From NCBI GenBank assembly GCA_907163375.1, contig CAJQUW010011531.1, positions 1 through 64,000 on the forward strand: DNA of 64,000 bases. Reading direction: 5' to 3'. The notes under the pieces were generated by a model that was not told the DNA's origin, searched no databases, and saw only the letters and a list, made by a program, of their open reading frames with translations. The DNA is from Prostheceraeus crozeri (lineage: Eukaryota; Platyhelminthes; Polycladida; Euryleptidae). The position numbers and the translations under genes are program-made. How positions within the stretch are numbered: position 1 is the first letter of the stretch; each line of letters opens with the position of its first letter. Positions 32,684 to 45,675 of the stretch are shown in pieces.

Positions 32684-33547
32684 TAGGGTTTTCAAAATCA
32701 CGATTTTTTCTGATCTCGGGATCCCGGAATTGATCCCGTGATTTTTTGTGATGCCGAGATTGATCCGGGGATTAGAAAGCTTGGTGCATTTACTGATAGT
32801 GTGCTTAGTCTAGCGTAGGCTGAACAATGCTAGGCGTTGTTTTGAATTCTTAAACGAGTATTTTGAACAATGCACTGTACAATACTACTTATGATATCAG
32901 ATAGACATGTGCTATATGTCCATGACTTAATAATACGATTTCTTTTCACAAACTATACCAATGAGAAGATATGGTTATCGTACACACATTATACGCTGTC
33001 GCAACCTGGTATGTGATTTCAAATCGAAATGCAAGTCCCGCGACTTTTGTGACGTCTGATAAAAGGCCGATATTGTATAATAATCGCTTCAAAAATTGAT
33101 TATATATTCATTAGTACCTACGCTTGTATGCATAACGCTCTCTCTTTCTTTCGACTGCCTGAACATAGTTTTATTTGTTGATATCAATGAAAGAAGATAA
33201 TTTTTCCCATACTGCACAAGGATACTCCAAAACTAATTTTGGTATATATTATAAAAATGTATGAATAAGTAATACACAGATGTAATTATGCGACTAACGT
33301 GTCTGATGCCTTCTCGGTAGTTTAGGTCTAATATTGATAACGAAAAAAGGAAAAAGTTTCATATATAACAATGTTACAATTTGAAACAATGAATTGCGTT
33401 TATCTTTATTGTTAACTCCTTGTTACTCCATCTTCATCCAGCCCAACTGCCTAATAACAGATGTTAACGAATCTCGGGATCCCGGTTATCTAATCCCGGG
33501 ATTCTGAATCCCGTAAAAATTCAATAATCCAGGGATTGAAAACTTAA
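32684..33547. mobile_element. Non-autonomous hAT-like element related to the previous one
   Basis: The left end TAGGGTTTTCAAAATCACGA and, inverted at 33547, TTAAGTTTTCAATCCCTGGA are flanked by ATGTAAAG (32676-32683) and ATATAAAG (33548-33555), 7 of 8 matching. Both ends contain CTCGGGATCCCGG and GATTGATCCCG/AATCCCGGGATT motifs, shared with the element at 31301-32316. The 864-bp interior shows no transposase. Confidence 0.7.
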
Positions 33548-33740
33548 ATATAAAGTTATTGTATTGTCAGTATCGTAACTAAATCAGTCCAGTTTAACAC
33601 ATTTTAATTGTTGTGGAGATCAGTCAAAGAAAAATGTTGCATTCAAAAAAATCATTCAAAAAGATAATACGTTGAAAACCTTTGGAATTGGCTTAGATTG
33701 TTGTCGTTCAGATGAAATAAAGAACCATACCTATATAAGC

Positions 33741-34996
33741 AGAGCTAAGCAGAGCTAAGCAGAGCTAAGCAGAGCTAAACAGAGCTAAGCAGAGCTAGGC
33801 AGAGCTAGGCAGAGCTAGGCAGAGCTAAGCAGAGCTAGGCAGAGCTAAGCAGAGCTAAGCAGAGCTAAGCAGAGCTAAGCAGAGCTAAGCAGAGCTAAGC
33901 AGAGCTAAGCAGAGCTAAGCAGAGCTAAGCAGAGCTAAGCAGAGCTAAGCAGAGCTAAGCAGAGCTAAGCAGAGCTAAGCAGAGCTAAGCAGAGCTAAGC
34001 AGAGCTAGGCAGAGCTAAGCAGAGCTAGGCAGAGCTAAGCAGAGCTAAGCAGAGCTAAGCAGAGCTAAGCAGAGCTAAGCAGAGCTAAGCAGAGCTAAGC
34101 AGAGCTAAACAGAGCTAAGCAGAGCTAAGCAGAGCTAAGCAGAGCTAAGCAGAGCTAAGCAGAGCTAAGCAGAGCTAAGCAGAGCTAAGCAGAGCTAAGC
34201 AGAGCTAAGCAGAGCTAGGCAGAGCTAAGCAGAGCTAAGCAGAGCTAAGCAGAGCTAAGCAGAGCTAAGCAGAGCTAAGCAGAGCTAAGCAGAGCTAAGC
34301 AGAGCTAAGCAGAGCTAAGCAGAGCTAAGCAGAGCTAAGCAGAGCTAAGCAGAGCTAAGCAGAGCTAAGCAGAGCTAAGCAGAGCTAAGCAGAGCTAAGC
34401 AGAGCTAAGCAGAGCTAAGCAGAGCTAAGCAGAGCTAAGCAGAGCTAAGCAGAGCTAAGCAGAGCTAAGCAGAGCTAAGCAGAGCTAAGCAGAGCTAAGC
34501 AGAGCTAAGCAGAGCTAAGCAGAGCTAAGCAGAGCTAAGCAGAGCTAAGCAGAGCTAAGCAGAGCTAAGCAGAGCTAAGCAGAGCTAAGCAGAGCTAAGC
34601 AGAGCTAAGCAGAGCTAAGCAGAGCTAAGCAGATCTAAGCAGAGCTAAGCAGAGCTAAGCAGAGCTAGGCAGAGCTAAGCAGAGCTAGGCAGAGCTAGGC
34701 AGAGCTAGGCAGAGCTAGGCAGAGCTAAGCAGAGCTAGGCAGAGCTAAGCAGAGCTAAGCAGAGCTAAGCAGAGCTAAGCAGAGCTAAGCAGAGCTAAGC
34801 AGAGCTAAGCAGAGCTAAGCAGAGCTAAGCAGAGCTAAGCAGAGCTAAGCAGAGCTAAGCAGAGCTAAGCAGAGCTAAGCATATCTAAGCAGAGCTAAGC
34901 AGAGCTAAGCAGAGTTAAGCAGAGCTAAGCAGAGTTAAGCAGAGCTAAGCAGAGCTAAGCAGAGCTAAGCAGAGCTAAGCAGAGCTAAGCAGAGCT
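33741..34996. repeat. 10-bp minisatellite, about 125 copies
   Basis: The unit AGAGCTAAGC repeats head to tail for 1256 bp with no length change. Variants are substitutions: AGAGCTAGGC (clustered near 33796-33840, 34007-34030 and 34667-34740), AGAGCTAAAC, AGATCTAAGC, ATATCTAAGC and AGAGTTAAGC. Because 10 is not a multiple of 3 and the unit holds TAA (and TTAGC on the other strand), every frame has stops, so it is not coding. Confidence 0.97.
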
Positions 34997-37900
34997 ACAG
35001 ATCTTGAATGACAGATGTGTCAGGAATATATATATATATGCATATATGTTTTGGAGTTATTTAATTGAAAACATATGGAATGCATTATATGCAATATATC
35101 AAATCAATTGCTGCAATCTTGAATATTTGTATATATTCGGATGCCTTTAATGATGAAATGCAGGCACGAAGAATCTTAAATGACACATGTGTCAAGCGAG
35201 AGGCACACGTGAAACAACGCGTGAAAAAATGATCGTGTTGAAATCAAATTCATCAACAGTAACATGCTCAACCAATCTTTAATTAAAAGCAACATAATAA
35301 TTCCTTGAAAAATCATTTTCATTCAGATGACATTCATTGTTAGAACTTTTTATAAGCGAAACTAACGCACTATTCCTGAAACAGCTGATTGAAAATGAAT
35401 TTTCCTGTTTCTCAATATCAAAAACAGCCCCAATTGTTTCTGCATTTGCGATAACACCTATTGATGATACATGTTTAAATTCAAATATTGAAAACTAATT
35501 TTTAATTAATTGCCACAAGAAATGACATATAAAATCCGCATACTCGTAGACTGTCATTTCATTCACTTGTTTAATGTAAGAATTTATATCGTCAAGACAG
35601 ATCCATGACAGACAGACAATATGTAGTGACTCTTCCCGGAAAGGTGTTTTCTTCTAAGCAATGAAATTCGTCCAATCAAAATCAAATGATAGTGAGTATA
35701 AATTGTAAAAATTGTAACAGCAAACTGCTAGATGACATAAGCATTCTGGAACGGTAAGTTTTTGGGTGAGACTTCTTGTACTTTCTCTCCATTTTAAATC
35801 ATTCTATTTCAATCAAAAAGCGGAAGGACCCAGGTGTGAGTGATGTTTCTTTTTTATTTAATGACGGTTACAAAAGCTGTCGAACGTTTTCGGATAGCGT
35901 CCACCAGCCATGATCACGACAAATTGACAAAGACTTTTATAGGTCTTTTGAAAGAATGCTTGATAATAAGTCTGCTATTGAAATTTCATCTCAAATGCTA
36001 TTTTACTTTTTCTCATGATAACGAGTGACGACGACCATTTTCATAACTTAAAGTCAAATTTCGGGACAAAATTGCTAAAAAATTACAAAATCTGAACTCC
36101 TATGCAAATAGGGATAATATGCATAAATCAGCGTCAGAGCCTAAATGATTGATTAAACTGGGACATCACCATCAACGTGCCTGAACCTCTTTTTTTCTTT
36201 CACTTATTTCATTCCAACCAACTCTCGACTTCTATAGGTTGTGCATCCTGCACGATCTTCATAAGGTATGTAAATACTTAAGCAAGGAGATTGCTGCGTC
36301 ATACACCCACTCTCCACCAATGCCTCACGGTGAGTAAGTAGATAAATCTACCGTGACGATAGTCTACGTAAACAAATTGTTTAAAGCACTGCCTAAAACA
36401 TGCTGAAAATGATTTAACAATGGTTCTTTGCCTTTTTGCTCCGATTCCGAGCGTTGAAAGTACATACATGTTTGATTCCTCCCTCTAAACCAGTAGGTCA
36501 TGTTCAAGTTTAAAAAAAGAAGTCAAAGATAGTAAAAACATACATTTTCGGATAGAGACTTTTCAGGTACTTCATCAGGAAGTGAGCTTCAATCTCAAAT
36601 CGACACACACGCTGATGTTGATTCGATTGCTCCTCTTAGTTACCAAATGTGATACCGCCGTCAATTGCAAACATATTTCAATGAGTAACCTGTTTACATG
36701 TATTATGACTGCAGTCGCAATTCTTAATCCAGGTGGAAATCAACAGATCTTGCTCACTCAAAATACTCCTTCGAACCTCATTCCTCCCAAATCCTCCTTC
36801 GAATGCCATTCCACCCCTGGCATGTTGAATTCGTCCCCAGGGAGCCACATGGCCCCGGTTAAGAATCATACAAGAAAGCAGTCGAAACATTATGCAACCA
36901 TATGCCAGTTCGCTAACATCGATCGTGACGTGCTGGGCGCTGAGGACCGGTCTGGCGAATTTTTTAATTAAAATAATTTTTGACCAAAAGTTTGGGAGAG
37001 TTCTTTATCTACACATTAGGTTACATCAAAATGGATCACCTATCGAGTGGTCAACTATATCATGCAGACAATTGAAGGATCATAGACATAATATATTGCA
37101 TGTTTTGAATACTGTTTCAATTTTCTTAGACAAGTCAAAAGGACGATGAACGATCGGAGAAGTGGTAGACAAGTGAAATATTCTGCAAGAAAGACGACGC
37201 TCATAAGCATGTGATCGAAAAAACGAACGACGATGTCAGTACAACTACCGATAGGCAAGGCCTACTTGTTGCGAATCTACATAGACAAAGTTGACGATGA
37301 CCGCCGAACAAGTGAAACTTGTCAGGAATTTTATCGCTGGTCATGAGTCTGCTGCCCATGGACCACTTACCCAATGCGTTGCGAAAGCATCTCCTTGGAC
37401 TTTTCGAAGGCAACGTCCATCCTGAACTTGGTAGAGAAACCGCTGAGAATAGGTTTTGAGACGGAACCATCTGGCATGCCGAAGTATTATTCTGTACTCA
37501 TGCAACACACCAGCTCTAGAACGTCAATTGAATGCAATGGGATTGACTTATGAATTATTGCGGAGTAATCTTGGAGTACAGGCGGGAAAATTCGCTTTCT
37601 TTGTAAGCAACTAAACAGATGAACTACAAAATATTATGATACTCGATGGATTTATTGCATCACGAACTTGCTCTAAATTATTTCAGTATCATGCACTTTG
37701 TTCTTTCTTACTAAAATACAAAGAATCATTTTATTTATTTTGATGTTTGTATTACGTTCTGTAAGAAGCCTAATACACACATCATCATAATTCTCAAATT
37801 TCATTTAAAGTTGAATTAATACTTTTTCTTGAAAAATATTTCATAGAATTTCGATAAGTATAAACTTATTTTTTCATTGTAAATGCTGAATCTATTTATT

Positions 37901-38130
37901 CTATCTATTATTCTTGTCATCGAGTGCAGACGTATCTAATCTGTCTCTGGCGCAAAAACCGGTTTTTGGACATTATTTGTCATTTCTAACTTCGTGATTT
38001 CTACAAACCTGGTATCACTCGAATCCTTGTCCTTCGCTCTTTCCTTTAGTGCCTATTTATACTGGGATATCTTTTTCATTTCACAAAAATTGATAAAAAG
38101 CTATTTTGACTGAATATTCATCACATACAA
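34997..38130. other. Intergenic stretch without a supported gene
   Basis: Just after the minisatellite, ATCTTGAATGACAGATGTGT (35001) recurs in diverged form as ATCTTAAATGACACATGTGT (35172). A frame at 36582-36971 starts with a hydrophobic stretch (LMLIRLLLLVTKC) but is otherwise unrecognisable. At 37290-37620 broken frames read MDHLPNALRKHLLGLFEGNV and LNAMGLTYELLRSNLGVQAG, which look like decayed coding sequence of unknown origin. Nothing else stands out. Confidence 0.35.
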
Positions 38131-38176
38131 TCATTGAAGAATGGCTGGTTGACCAAAGCATAGCAATCTCGCCAAC

Positions 38177-38865
38177 ATGTGTCTTTCATGCAACAATATG
38201 ATCAATGGTAACTATGTAATGTGTTCGTTCTGCAAGAAAGCCCTTCATGCATAGCGCGATTGCTGTAGTATCAACGCCAATGTCATTAAGTCAATGTATA
38301 GCCTGGAAAACATATCCTTTACATGTGATAATTGTAAATCTATTGACTTGCATGAATTACTGCGGCGTTTTGTTAAAATGGAAACCGAATTACAGGATCT
38401 CCGTCAGATATTCAATTAAAGGATTTGCTTGGATGTTTCTTCAATTATGAATACCACTTTGAACGACTTTGTCGAAAGACGGAACATTCGCAACAACCTC
38501 ATTCTTTTCGGTGTTGAAGAGAATCTGTCTGAAGATCTGAGAAGTGAGAGACTTCTGTTACAAAGCTGTTATCAATACCAAAAGAAAAAGTGAGCCACTG
38601 CTCAAGAGTTGGCAAAACTGGAAAGAATAGGAGACCTATCAAGGTTTATTTTAAATCATATGAAGAGAAAATGACCTGTTTTAACAACAGACACAAACTT
38701 CGAGATTACAGCACACTATACGACTGTCTCATCTCGATTCAACATAATAAAACAAAAGTTCAGCAGGAATTAGACAAAACTTTGTATGAGGAACTGCTCA
38801 CGAGAAGACAAAATGGTGTCATTATCAAACAAGGTCGGATTGTTGAAAAGAGTACCAAACTATGA
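38177..38865 (+). pseudogene. CR1-like LINE ORF1 with PHD-like finger
   Basis: ATG at 38177 begins MCLSCNNMINGNYVMCSFCK, KALHA, a stop, then LENISFTCDNCKS and a coiled-coil-like ELLRRFVKMETELQDLRQIF. After another stop, NDFVERRNIRNNLILFGVEE leads, after a frameshift, to GKTGKNRRPIKVYFKSYEEK. The Cys/His pattern (C-x2-C, CSFCxxxLH, CDNC) is that of PHD-type zinc fingers in CR1-group ORF1 proteins, and the rest matches the RNA-binding domain. It would coat element RNA. Stops and a shift inactivate it. Confidence 0.7.
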
Positions 38866-38931
38866 CAAATGAATAACAAACAAATACCTTGACCATCCCT
38901 TTGTGTCTTTAATGCACGTTCTCTTTTCAAT

Positions 38932-41343
38932 AAGATGGACGAGTTGATATTACTTCAGAATCAGTATCCCATGGATATAATTTGTATAATTGAGACATGG
39001 TTGAATAACACTGCAAATTACATTTCCCTGGAGATCTGGAATTACGCGATGCATCGAGCTGACCGCAATAGAGAAGAACAACGTGGTGGCATTTGTTACT
39101 ACATCCATTCCGCATTTTTCCTCGGAGATTCTCATCTCAGATTCTGATTATTCGGAAGTGGATATTCTTATCCTGAAAGTTACTCATCATGATTTCAAAA
39201 TCATTCTTGTTACATCATTATATCATCATATCATTATTTTTTACTTTCCACATGGTGGACGCTTGAGCTTGCAAATTGTGAATAAATTACTGGATTACAT
39301 CGAATCAATTATTGATGACTGTTTGCTACGTTTTCCTGGACATATAGTATATGTGGTTGGTGATTTTAATCATTTCGACAGTTCATATTTTGAGTCCTCG
39401 TTTTCTATTTCGAACATTATTCATGAGCCAACCAGACAAAACGACATTTTGGATTTGATAATTCTTCCTGATGAATATTTGGAGTTCTACAAAATGCCCA
39501 CAATACTACCTCGGATTGGTAAAAGTGATCACAATGTTTTACATGTACTTCCTCGGAAGCCTATATCATAAGTCATGAAACTGTTGTGAAGGTATACGAT
39601 TATCGTGAATCTGATCTTCATCATGCATTTTCTTTTCTTGACATGAATTTGACTATATTACTTGATGATTTGAATTTGAATCAATCTTGCGAATTTTTCT
39701 ATACGTACTTGCGTCATGCTATCAATAGTCTTCCTTACAATGCTGTTGCAAGGAAGGAGTCTGACAACCCTTGGTTATTCAATGCCATTAAAGTCATGAT
39801 AAATAAACGATATGATAGACGGAGAAATTGGAGCATGTATTATCACTGCCGTGAGAAAATGCAGAAGATGATTTATGCTGCAAAGAAATCTTGGAGTTGC
39901 AAGTATTTGCAGAAGAAATCAATATGGGATGTCAAAAAATGTGTTGAAGTGTCAATGACAAATGGCTGCCTCAATCAAAGGCCTCAGTGTGATACTAGCA
40001 AGCCTATCACAGATATTTTGAATCAAGTGAATAAGAGTCTTTGCAATCAGTTTGTCAATGATCCCCCTGATGACGTTAATTTTCCTTTCATATTTCCATT
40101 TCAATTTAATCAAAATGAAGTATTGAAATTACTACTGAATGTTCCTACCAATGCTAGTCAAGGTTAGGACAATATTCCCTCATTTGCATGGCCTAAATTT
40201 GCCTCGTTTATCTCTCAGCCACTTGCGATAATTTATAACAAGCGCTTAAGTGCGCCGGATTTTTCGAATATCTGGAAATTAGTAGACATAGTACCAATTC
40301 CCAAATCCACTCCTCGAAACTTAATTCTATTAGGCCAATTTCTTTACTGCCTATTCCCGAAGGAATTCTGGAGAAACAGATAATCAAAAGAATCGGTGCT
40401 GAATTATCAATGAAAGTTGATCGTCATCAATATGGCTACAGAAAAATAGTTCAACAGCATGTGCATTTCTTAACATTGAGGATTTTATAACATCTAGCAT
40501 TCAAAGACCTAATGTGTGTGCTTGCCATTTTGTATCTGTGGACATTGCGAAAGGTTTTGATAAGCTTCCCATGATTGTCTCCTTAAGAAGATGCTCATGG
40601 ACGATTTGAATCCATATTTGATTGCTTTTATCAACAATTATTTGAAAGCTAGATATTAACGGTCCGATGGAAACATTGTACGAGTGACATCCTTCCCATG
40701 TTTAGTGAGGATACCTCAAGGGTCCTCGTTTGGCCCCTCTATTTTCAGTTAGATTGTAAATGAGCCATGTATTACAAACAATCGGCTTCTATCACTTACT
40801 AAATATGCTGATAATGTTTTTATGGTTGGCATAATTTACAATGAAGCTATTACAAGTCCTCTCATTCATGGCTATGGCGAATTACTACAGTGGCTGAATT
40901 AATACAAAATGGAAATGAAAGCAGAGAAGTGTTCGCAAATGTTTGTGCAAATTTCAAATGCGAAGGACTTAGCTGATTTGGGTGTGAACTAGACTTTCTG
41001 TGTTGCGGCAATTCAAGCCATTTCTGGAAGAGCGCCAACTGATTGAAATATGCATATTGGAATATGTAGCCCCCTTTTTATGAATCTTCCGAGTAGAGAA
41101 AGATATCTCATCGAGCAAATGCAATGCGGAGCACACCGAATTGTGTGTGATTCTTCTAACTGCACTTGTGCACATTTCGTGCCTTTAGACTACCGTAGAT
41201 GCATCATTGGAATCCGTCTTTTTCATCGTTTCGTTGAGGATGATTCTCATCCTCTGCATTATTCGCAAACATTTCGTGTGCCACAAATACGTTCGTCGAT
41301 TCGCGACAAATCATTCATTGTGACTATGAATATGTCCAGCCAA
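38932..41343 (+). pseudogene. CR1-like LINE ORF2 (endonuclease and RT), inactivated
   Basis: The endonuclease starts near 38935 with MDIICIIETWLN and, after a shift near 39140, gives ILISDSDYSEVDILILKV, HIVYVVGDFNHFD (Asp/Asn site) and IGKSDHNVL (the SDH catalytic motif). A linker ORF (39586-40167) has SDNPWLFNAIKVMINKRYD. RT is broken by stops: SFISQPLAIIYNKRL, WKLVDIVPIPKSTPRN, CQ-type motif B as RIPQGSSFGP, KYADNVFMVG (motif C with Asn for the second Asp) and the tail LIEQMQCGAHRIVCDSSN. It is the most complete LINE in the window but clearly dead. Confidence 0.85.
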
Positions 41344-43529
41344 TAAAGGTTTTATTTAGTTCATTTTTTCTTGTTACTGTTGATTTCACATTACTTGTCA
41401 TGCTTGAATATCTCTATATGTTACCTTACGATTTCCAATATTGAGGTTTTGATAAATATAAACGCTTATTATTATTATATTTATGAAACGACATTATTGA
41501 CAAACTTACATTGCTTCAATCGAATGCAAGGACAGAAAAACATTTTTGAGAAAACATTTTAAAAGCGTTTTAAACATGTTTTTTCCCACTCTGCCGTGCA
41601 ACTTGCCTTATATTTTCAACATTGCTGCTAAAAAATTTCTTGCGAATCAAGAATGTCTTGCTCTAGTCTTGATATGCAATAAACAATTTAAGCTGCCATC
41701 TCTAGAAAATATTTGTATTATTTTCGTGAAAATTGAATTCAGCGCAGAGAAGCCCACACAGCTTTTCAAGAATAAATATGATCTTTTTCAGTACCATAGC
41801 AATAATCGAATTCATGCTATCACTCATTGTTATTTAGCTTGCATTTCGACGATAGCAGGGGCTCAACCAGCAGCAATCTCAGGGAAATCATTGATTATGC
41901 TTTTAAGTCAGCTTAAATATCATCGTTGATATCAGCAAACAGCCAATGTCATCGACGAAGCGGAAAATAGAAGGTCGAGTTGTGAATTGCATCTATTCAC
42001 CTGGATTGTTGATGTTGATCAACAAGTCACTTTGCTTGTTCACCGATAAATGGAGGGGTCGACTTGCTCAATGTGCCCCATCCGCTCATCCATAGCAGTG
42101 TTTTAAACTAAATTGATCAATAAAAAAATCAATAAAAATATCAAATTGCAAATCCTATTAGCGATTGAAAAGGTAGCATTTTCTGAAAGATAAGACCAAA
42201 AATGATTAGTGAAATATGACTAAAATTTTTCAAAAAATTGTGCAGCATAACGAAAATGAAGATTCAAGTGTAGATTAACGAAGAAAAGAATGTAGCGTTA
42301 TTAAGAAAACACCCAAAAAAGAAAGTGTAATGAAAGTGAAAGTGAATACAAAGGAAAAGCTCCATCAGTCTTATACATGTAGAAGCACATTTGATACAGA
42401 AATATTAACTTAAGATAATTCAAGAGAAGAAAAAGACCAATATCGTCCACTTCTATTCCTTTGAAAAAGCAACCATGGACTCTTCGCATATGTATAACAC
42501 CTGGACTGTCAGTCAGACAAAATTCAAAATTTATGCGCAGCGCCTACATCAGAGTCCTACATTCATTTTATTAGCTACTTTGTCGCAATGTCAGATGACG
42601 AAATGTGAACGATTTTTTTCATAAATATTTAATAAAGAGCGCAAGGCACACAAAAGTGATGCTGAAGTGAAAATCCGACTTATTGTGTCAAACCACGGTT
42701 GGGCGCGTTTTCGAAATTCAAGGATTCGTCTATTCGGTGGATTCGCATAAATCGCATAATACTACAGAAAATAATAGTGAAATATTCTAAAGCTAGCTTT
42801 TTTTAGTTAAAATTAAAACAAACATTTTATAAAATTTCGCAATTGTATCTAAAATAGTCGACAGAATTTCATGAAAATTACAATAGTACTTATTTAAGAC
42901 ATGCTATGTGTGATGATGTTGTTTATTTTGCATTTAAAGTGGCTGCTGTTACTATAAATAGCATTTTAAAATTTAAACAATTATTTTTTAAAATTTCGTA
43001 TTTGTAAGTGTTATGTATAGAACATGCGCAATATTAGTCATCATAACGAGGTAAAAGGTATCTGAGTATCAACTAACATAATTAGTCCACTCGTGTTATT
43101 TGGTATGTACCGGTAGGCCCTACATAACAAAATACTAAGTAGCTATCATGGAACATCAAAATTACAGAACTCCAAAAACCAAATTTACCTGCTCTTCGAA
43201 ATGAAGTTAATCACTGATATGAATGTCCTTGAATATGCATGCAAATGCAGAGCCAAACAAAATTTACTTTGTGCAAATGGTATGTAAAATATGTAGAAAT
43301 CACAACAAGGTGATTGAGAATATCACTACGTGTTGTTTGTCATTGTTAGGGTATGAGCTTATTATATATATATAAATTATTATGATATATCTTCTTCCAA
43401 TTCTGCTTTCTTTTTGTCATTATTCACCAAATCCTAATTCACTTTGCATGGCATAGCTTTAAAACTGTTTTTAAGCTGATTGATGAATTGTATGAAACCT
43501 AGCGTCAATACCAAAGAAGAGTGCAAAAC
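41344..43529. other. No recognisable gene
   Basis: AT-rich DNA directly after the LINE 3' end. ORFs (for example 41546-41929 plus) show no family motif. No TIRs or tandem repeats beyond short A/T runs were seen. Confidence 0.4.
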
Positions 43530-44183
43530 ATATCAAACATTGATATTTTAGCATTTTCAACATCGTATCTGTCCAATTGGCATCAAGCAGTTAAAATTGG
43601 TCATGTAACTTCTAAGTTTGATTCAGTAGCATGCGGCGTACCCTAATGGTCTGTTTTAGCCCCAATTTTGTTCTCGATGTGTATAAAATCTACTTCTGAT
43701 ATCCTAGCATCTTATGGACTTGTTCATCACTCATATGCTGATGACACTAATACTTATTTATCTTGTTCTATTGGTGATTCAAGTGATAGAATTTCTATTT
43801 TCAAACATCGCCTGTCTCATCTTGTTGAGTGGTTTAATAGAAATATACTCATGCTAAATCCAGATAAATCCCAACTGTTTCTATGTGGTTTTCGACATCG
43901 AATAAACGCTGCAAATTCACTGTCCGTGGATCTGATGGAGCATCAACTGTTTCCATCCAATATTATGAAATCTGTGGGTGTCTTTTTTTGTCAATGTTTT
44001 ATCGTTTGATACTCAAATTTCACAAATTTGAGAAAAAAATTCCTGTTTTTGAGAAACCTGTGAAGAATCCGTTGTTACATTAGTGAAAAACACGCCAACA
44101 TGATGGTTTGTACTGTTCATTATAGGAAGCCAAAAGCGTCGATGTATGCTTGTTACTGAATTCTTTTTTCTTTTTCCAAAGAG

Positions 44184-44229
44184 ATTACGAGGCCTTTCGG
44201 GCGTCACAGACGTCCATCGTCAGGCAATT
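44184..44229 (-). ncRNA. Hammerhead-like motif, PLE-2 left arm
   Basis: Minus-strand copy of the motif at 49798-49843: CTGACGA box, T, hairpin with GACGCC side, GAAA, GGCCTC, then GTAAT pairing back to ATTGC. The core sequence is identical in the two arms. Confidence 0.5.
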
Positions 44230-44408
44230 GAATGTAACTGCAGTGTCGTACACGCGCAGCACATGATTAGCATTCGATCATATCACGCCATTCAAAAGAG
44301 ACAAATAAAAGAATTCATTAGTAGAAAATAACAAAATAAGACACTACCTCTTAAGACATCGAACAAGTAGTAAGAAAATAAGTTAAAAGAAACGAAGGAA
44401 AGACAGAA

Positions 44409-45128
44409 TCATTCACTCCACACATTCCCGACATGAAACTTAGTCTTGTTGGACGAATTGAAAGTTTGAGACCACAACGATTCCTTGATGATCCGCTTCC
44501 TCCAAACTACATCTCTGTCAACTATCTCCATCATAGAGAGATCCACATTGTGATGGTCTTCATGCACATGTCTCGCAATCTCAGACCTGTCAACGTCTAT
44601 TTGTTTCACTGCTCGAAGATGTTCTTTCTTGCGCTCCTCCATCGTGCGACCAGATTCTCCGACGTAGGACCAGGAGCAGTCTGGTTGTGAGCAGGGTACC
44701 CTGTAAACTACACCAAGCTCCAATCCGCGAGTCGGTCTCTTCTTCACCAAAAGCTGTTGAAGAGTGGTTGTTGGTTTCATACCGACGTGGATGCCAGCTG
44801 TCTTCAGAATACCTTGTATCTTCTCTGACAGACAAGGAACATGAGGAATCGAGCCTTTGATGGTTTTGCTTTCAACTTCAATCGTCTCTTCCTTAGCTTC
44901 TTGAGACCACCATTTTTTGCATTCCTGCTCAGTGAAACCATTCACTTTCAAAGAGTTGAAAACTTCCGCCTTCTCGTCATTGATGAGAGACTTGGAGCAT
45001 ACCTTGAGAGCCCGATGATATAATGACCGGACCACACCTTTGAAAACCGCCGTTGGATGAGCCGAGTTTCTGTGGATGTAGCGGCCAGTGTGTGTCGACT
45101 TTCTGTATATCGAGAATTTCAATTTCAA
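44409..45128 (-). CDS. PLE-2 RT tail plus GIY-YIG endonuclease, left arm
   Basis: A 239-residue frame begins KLKFSIYRKSTHTGRYIHRN SAHPTAVFKGVVRSL, the end of PLE reverse transcriptase, and continues through the linker GFTEQECKKWW to the endonuclease: VVYRVPCSQPDCSWSYVGES, GRTMEERKKEHL (GIY-YIG core with Cys pair and catalytic Arg region), ARHVHEDHHNVDL and RRIIKESLW-like VWRKRIIKESLWSQTF with the Glu. This half of the protein is complete with a natural stop, but the RT palm upstream is missing. The enzyme would nick DNA for priming. Confidence 0.85.
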   Translation of the reverse strand: MKLKFSIYRKSTHTGRYIHRNSAHPTAVFKGVVRSLYHRALKVCSKSLINDEKAEVFNSLKVNGFTEQECKKWWSQEAKEETIEVESKTIKGSIPHVPCLSEKIQGILKTAGIHVGMKPTTTLQQLLVKKRPTRGLELGVVYRVPCSQPDCSWSYVGESGRTMEERKKEHLRAVKQIDVDRSEIARHVHEDHHNVDLSMMEIVDRDVVWRKRIIKESLWSQTFNSSNKTKFHVGNVWSE

Positions 45129-45131
45129 TAT

Positions 45132-45675
45132 TCAATGACGAGAAGGCGGAAGTTTTCAACTCTTTGAAAGTGAATGGTTTCACTGAGCAGGAATGCAAAA
45201 AATGGTGGTCTCAAGAAGCTAAGGAAGAGACGATTGAAGTTGAAAGCAAAACCATCAAAGGCTCGATTCCTCATGTTCCTTGTCTGTCAGAGAAGATACA
45301 AGGTATTCTGAAGACAGCTGGCATCCACGTCGGTATGAAACCAACAACCACTCTTCAACAGCTTTTGGTGAAGAAGAGACCGACTCGCGGATTGGAGCTT
45401 GGTGTAGTTTACAGGGTACCCTGCTCACAACCAGACTGCTCCTGGTCCTACGTCGGAGAATCTGGTCGCACGATGGAGGAGCGCAAGAAAGAACATCTTC
45501 GAGCAGTGAAACAAATAGACGTTGACAGGTCTGAGATTGCGAGACATGTGCATGAAGACCATCACAATGTGGATCTCTCTATGATGGAGATAGTTGACAG
45601 AGATGTAGTTTGGAGGAAGCGGATCATCAAGGAATCGTTGTGGTCTCAAACTTTCAATTCGTCCAACAAGACTAA
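45132..45675 (+). pseudogene. PLE-2 GIY-YIG endonuclease, right arm, interrupted
   Basis: The plus-strand copy has the same residues as the left arm from NDEKAEVFNSLKVNGF to SQTFNSSNKTK. It is then cut by the Harbinger insertion at TAA (45673-45675), and the open frame continues artificially into the TIR to 45772. The last residues (FHVGNVWSE in the left arm) resume at 49585 after the transposon. The RT part upstream is absent. Confidence 0.85.

Noticed and set aside
33741..34996. Repeat-encoded protein
   Set aside because: The 10-bp period cycles through all frames, and TAA or TAG appears in each frame on both strands within 30 bp.
41546..41929. 127-codon ORF after the LINE
   Set aside because: No recognisable domain, no splice or promoter context, low-complexity AT-rich composition.
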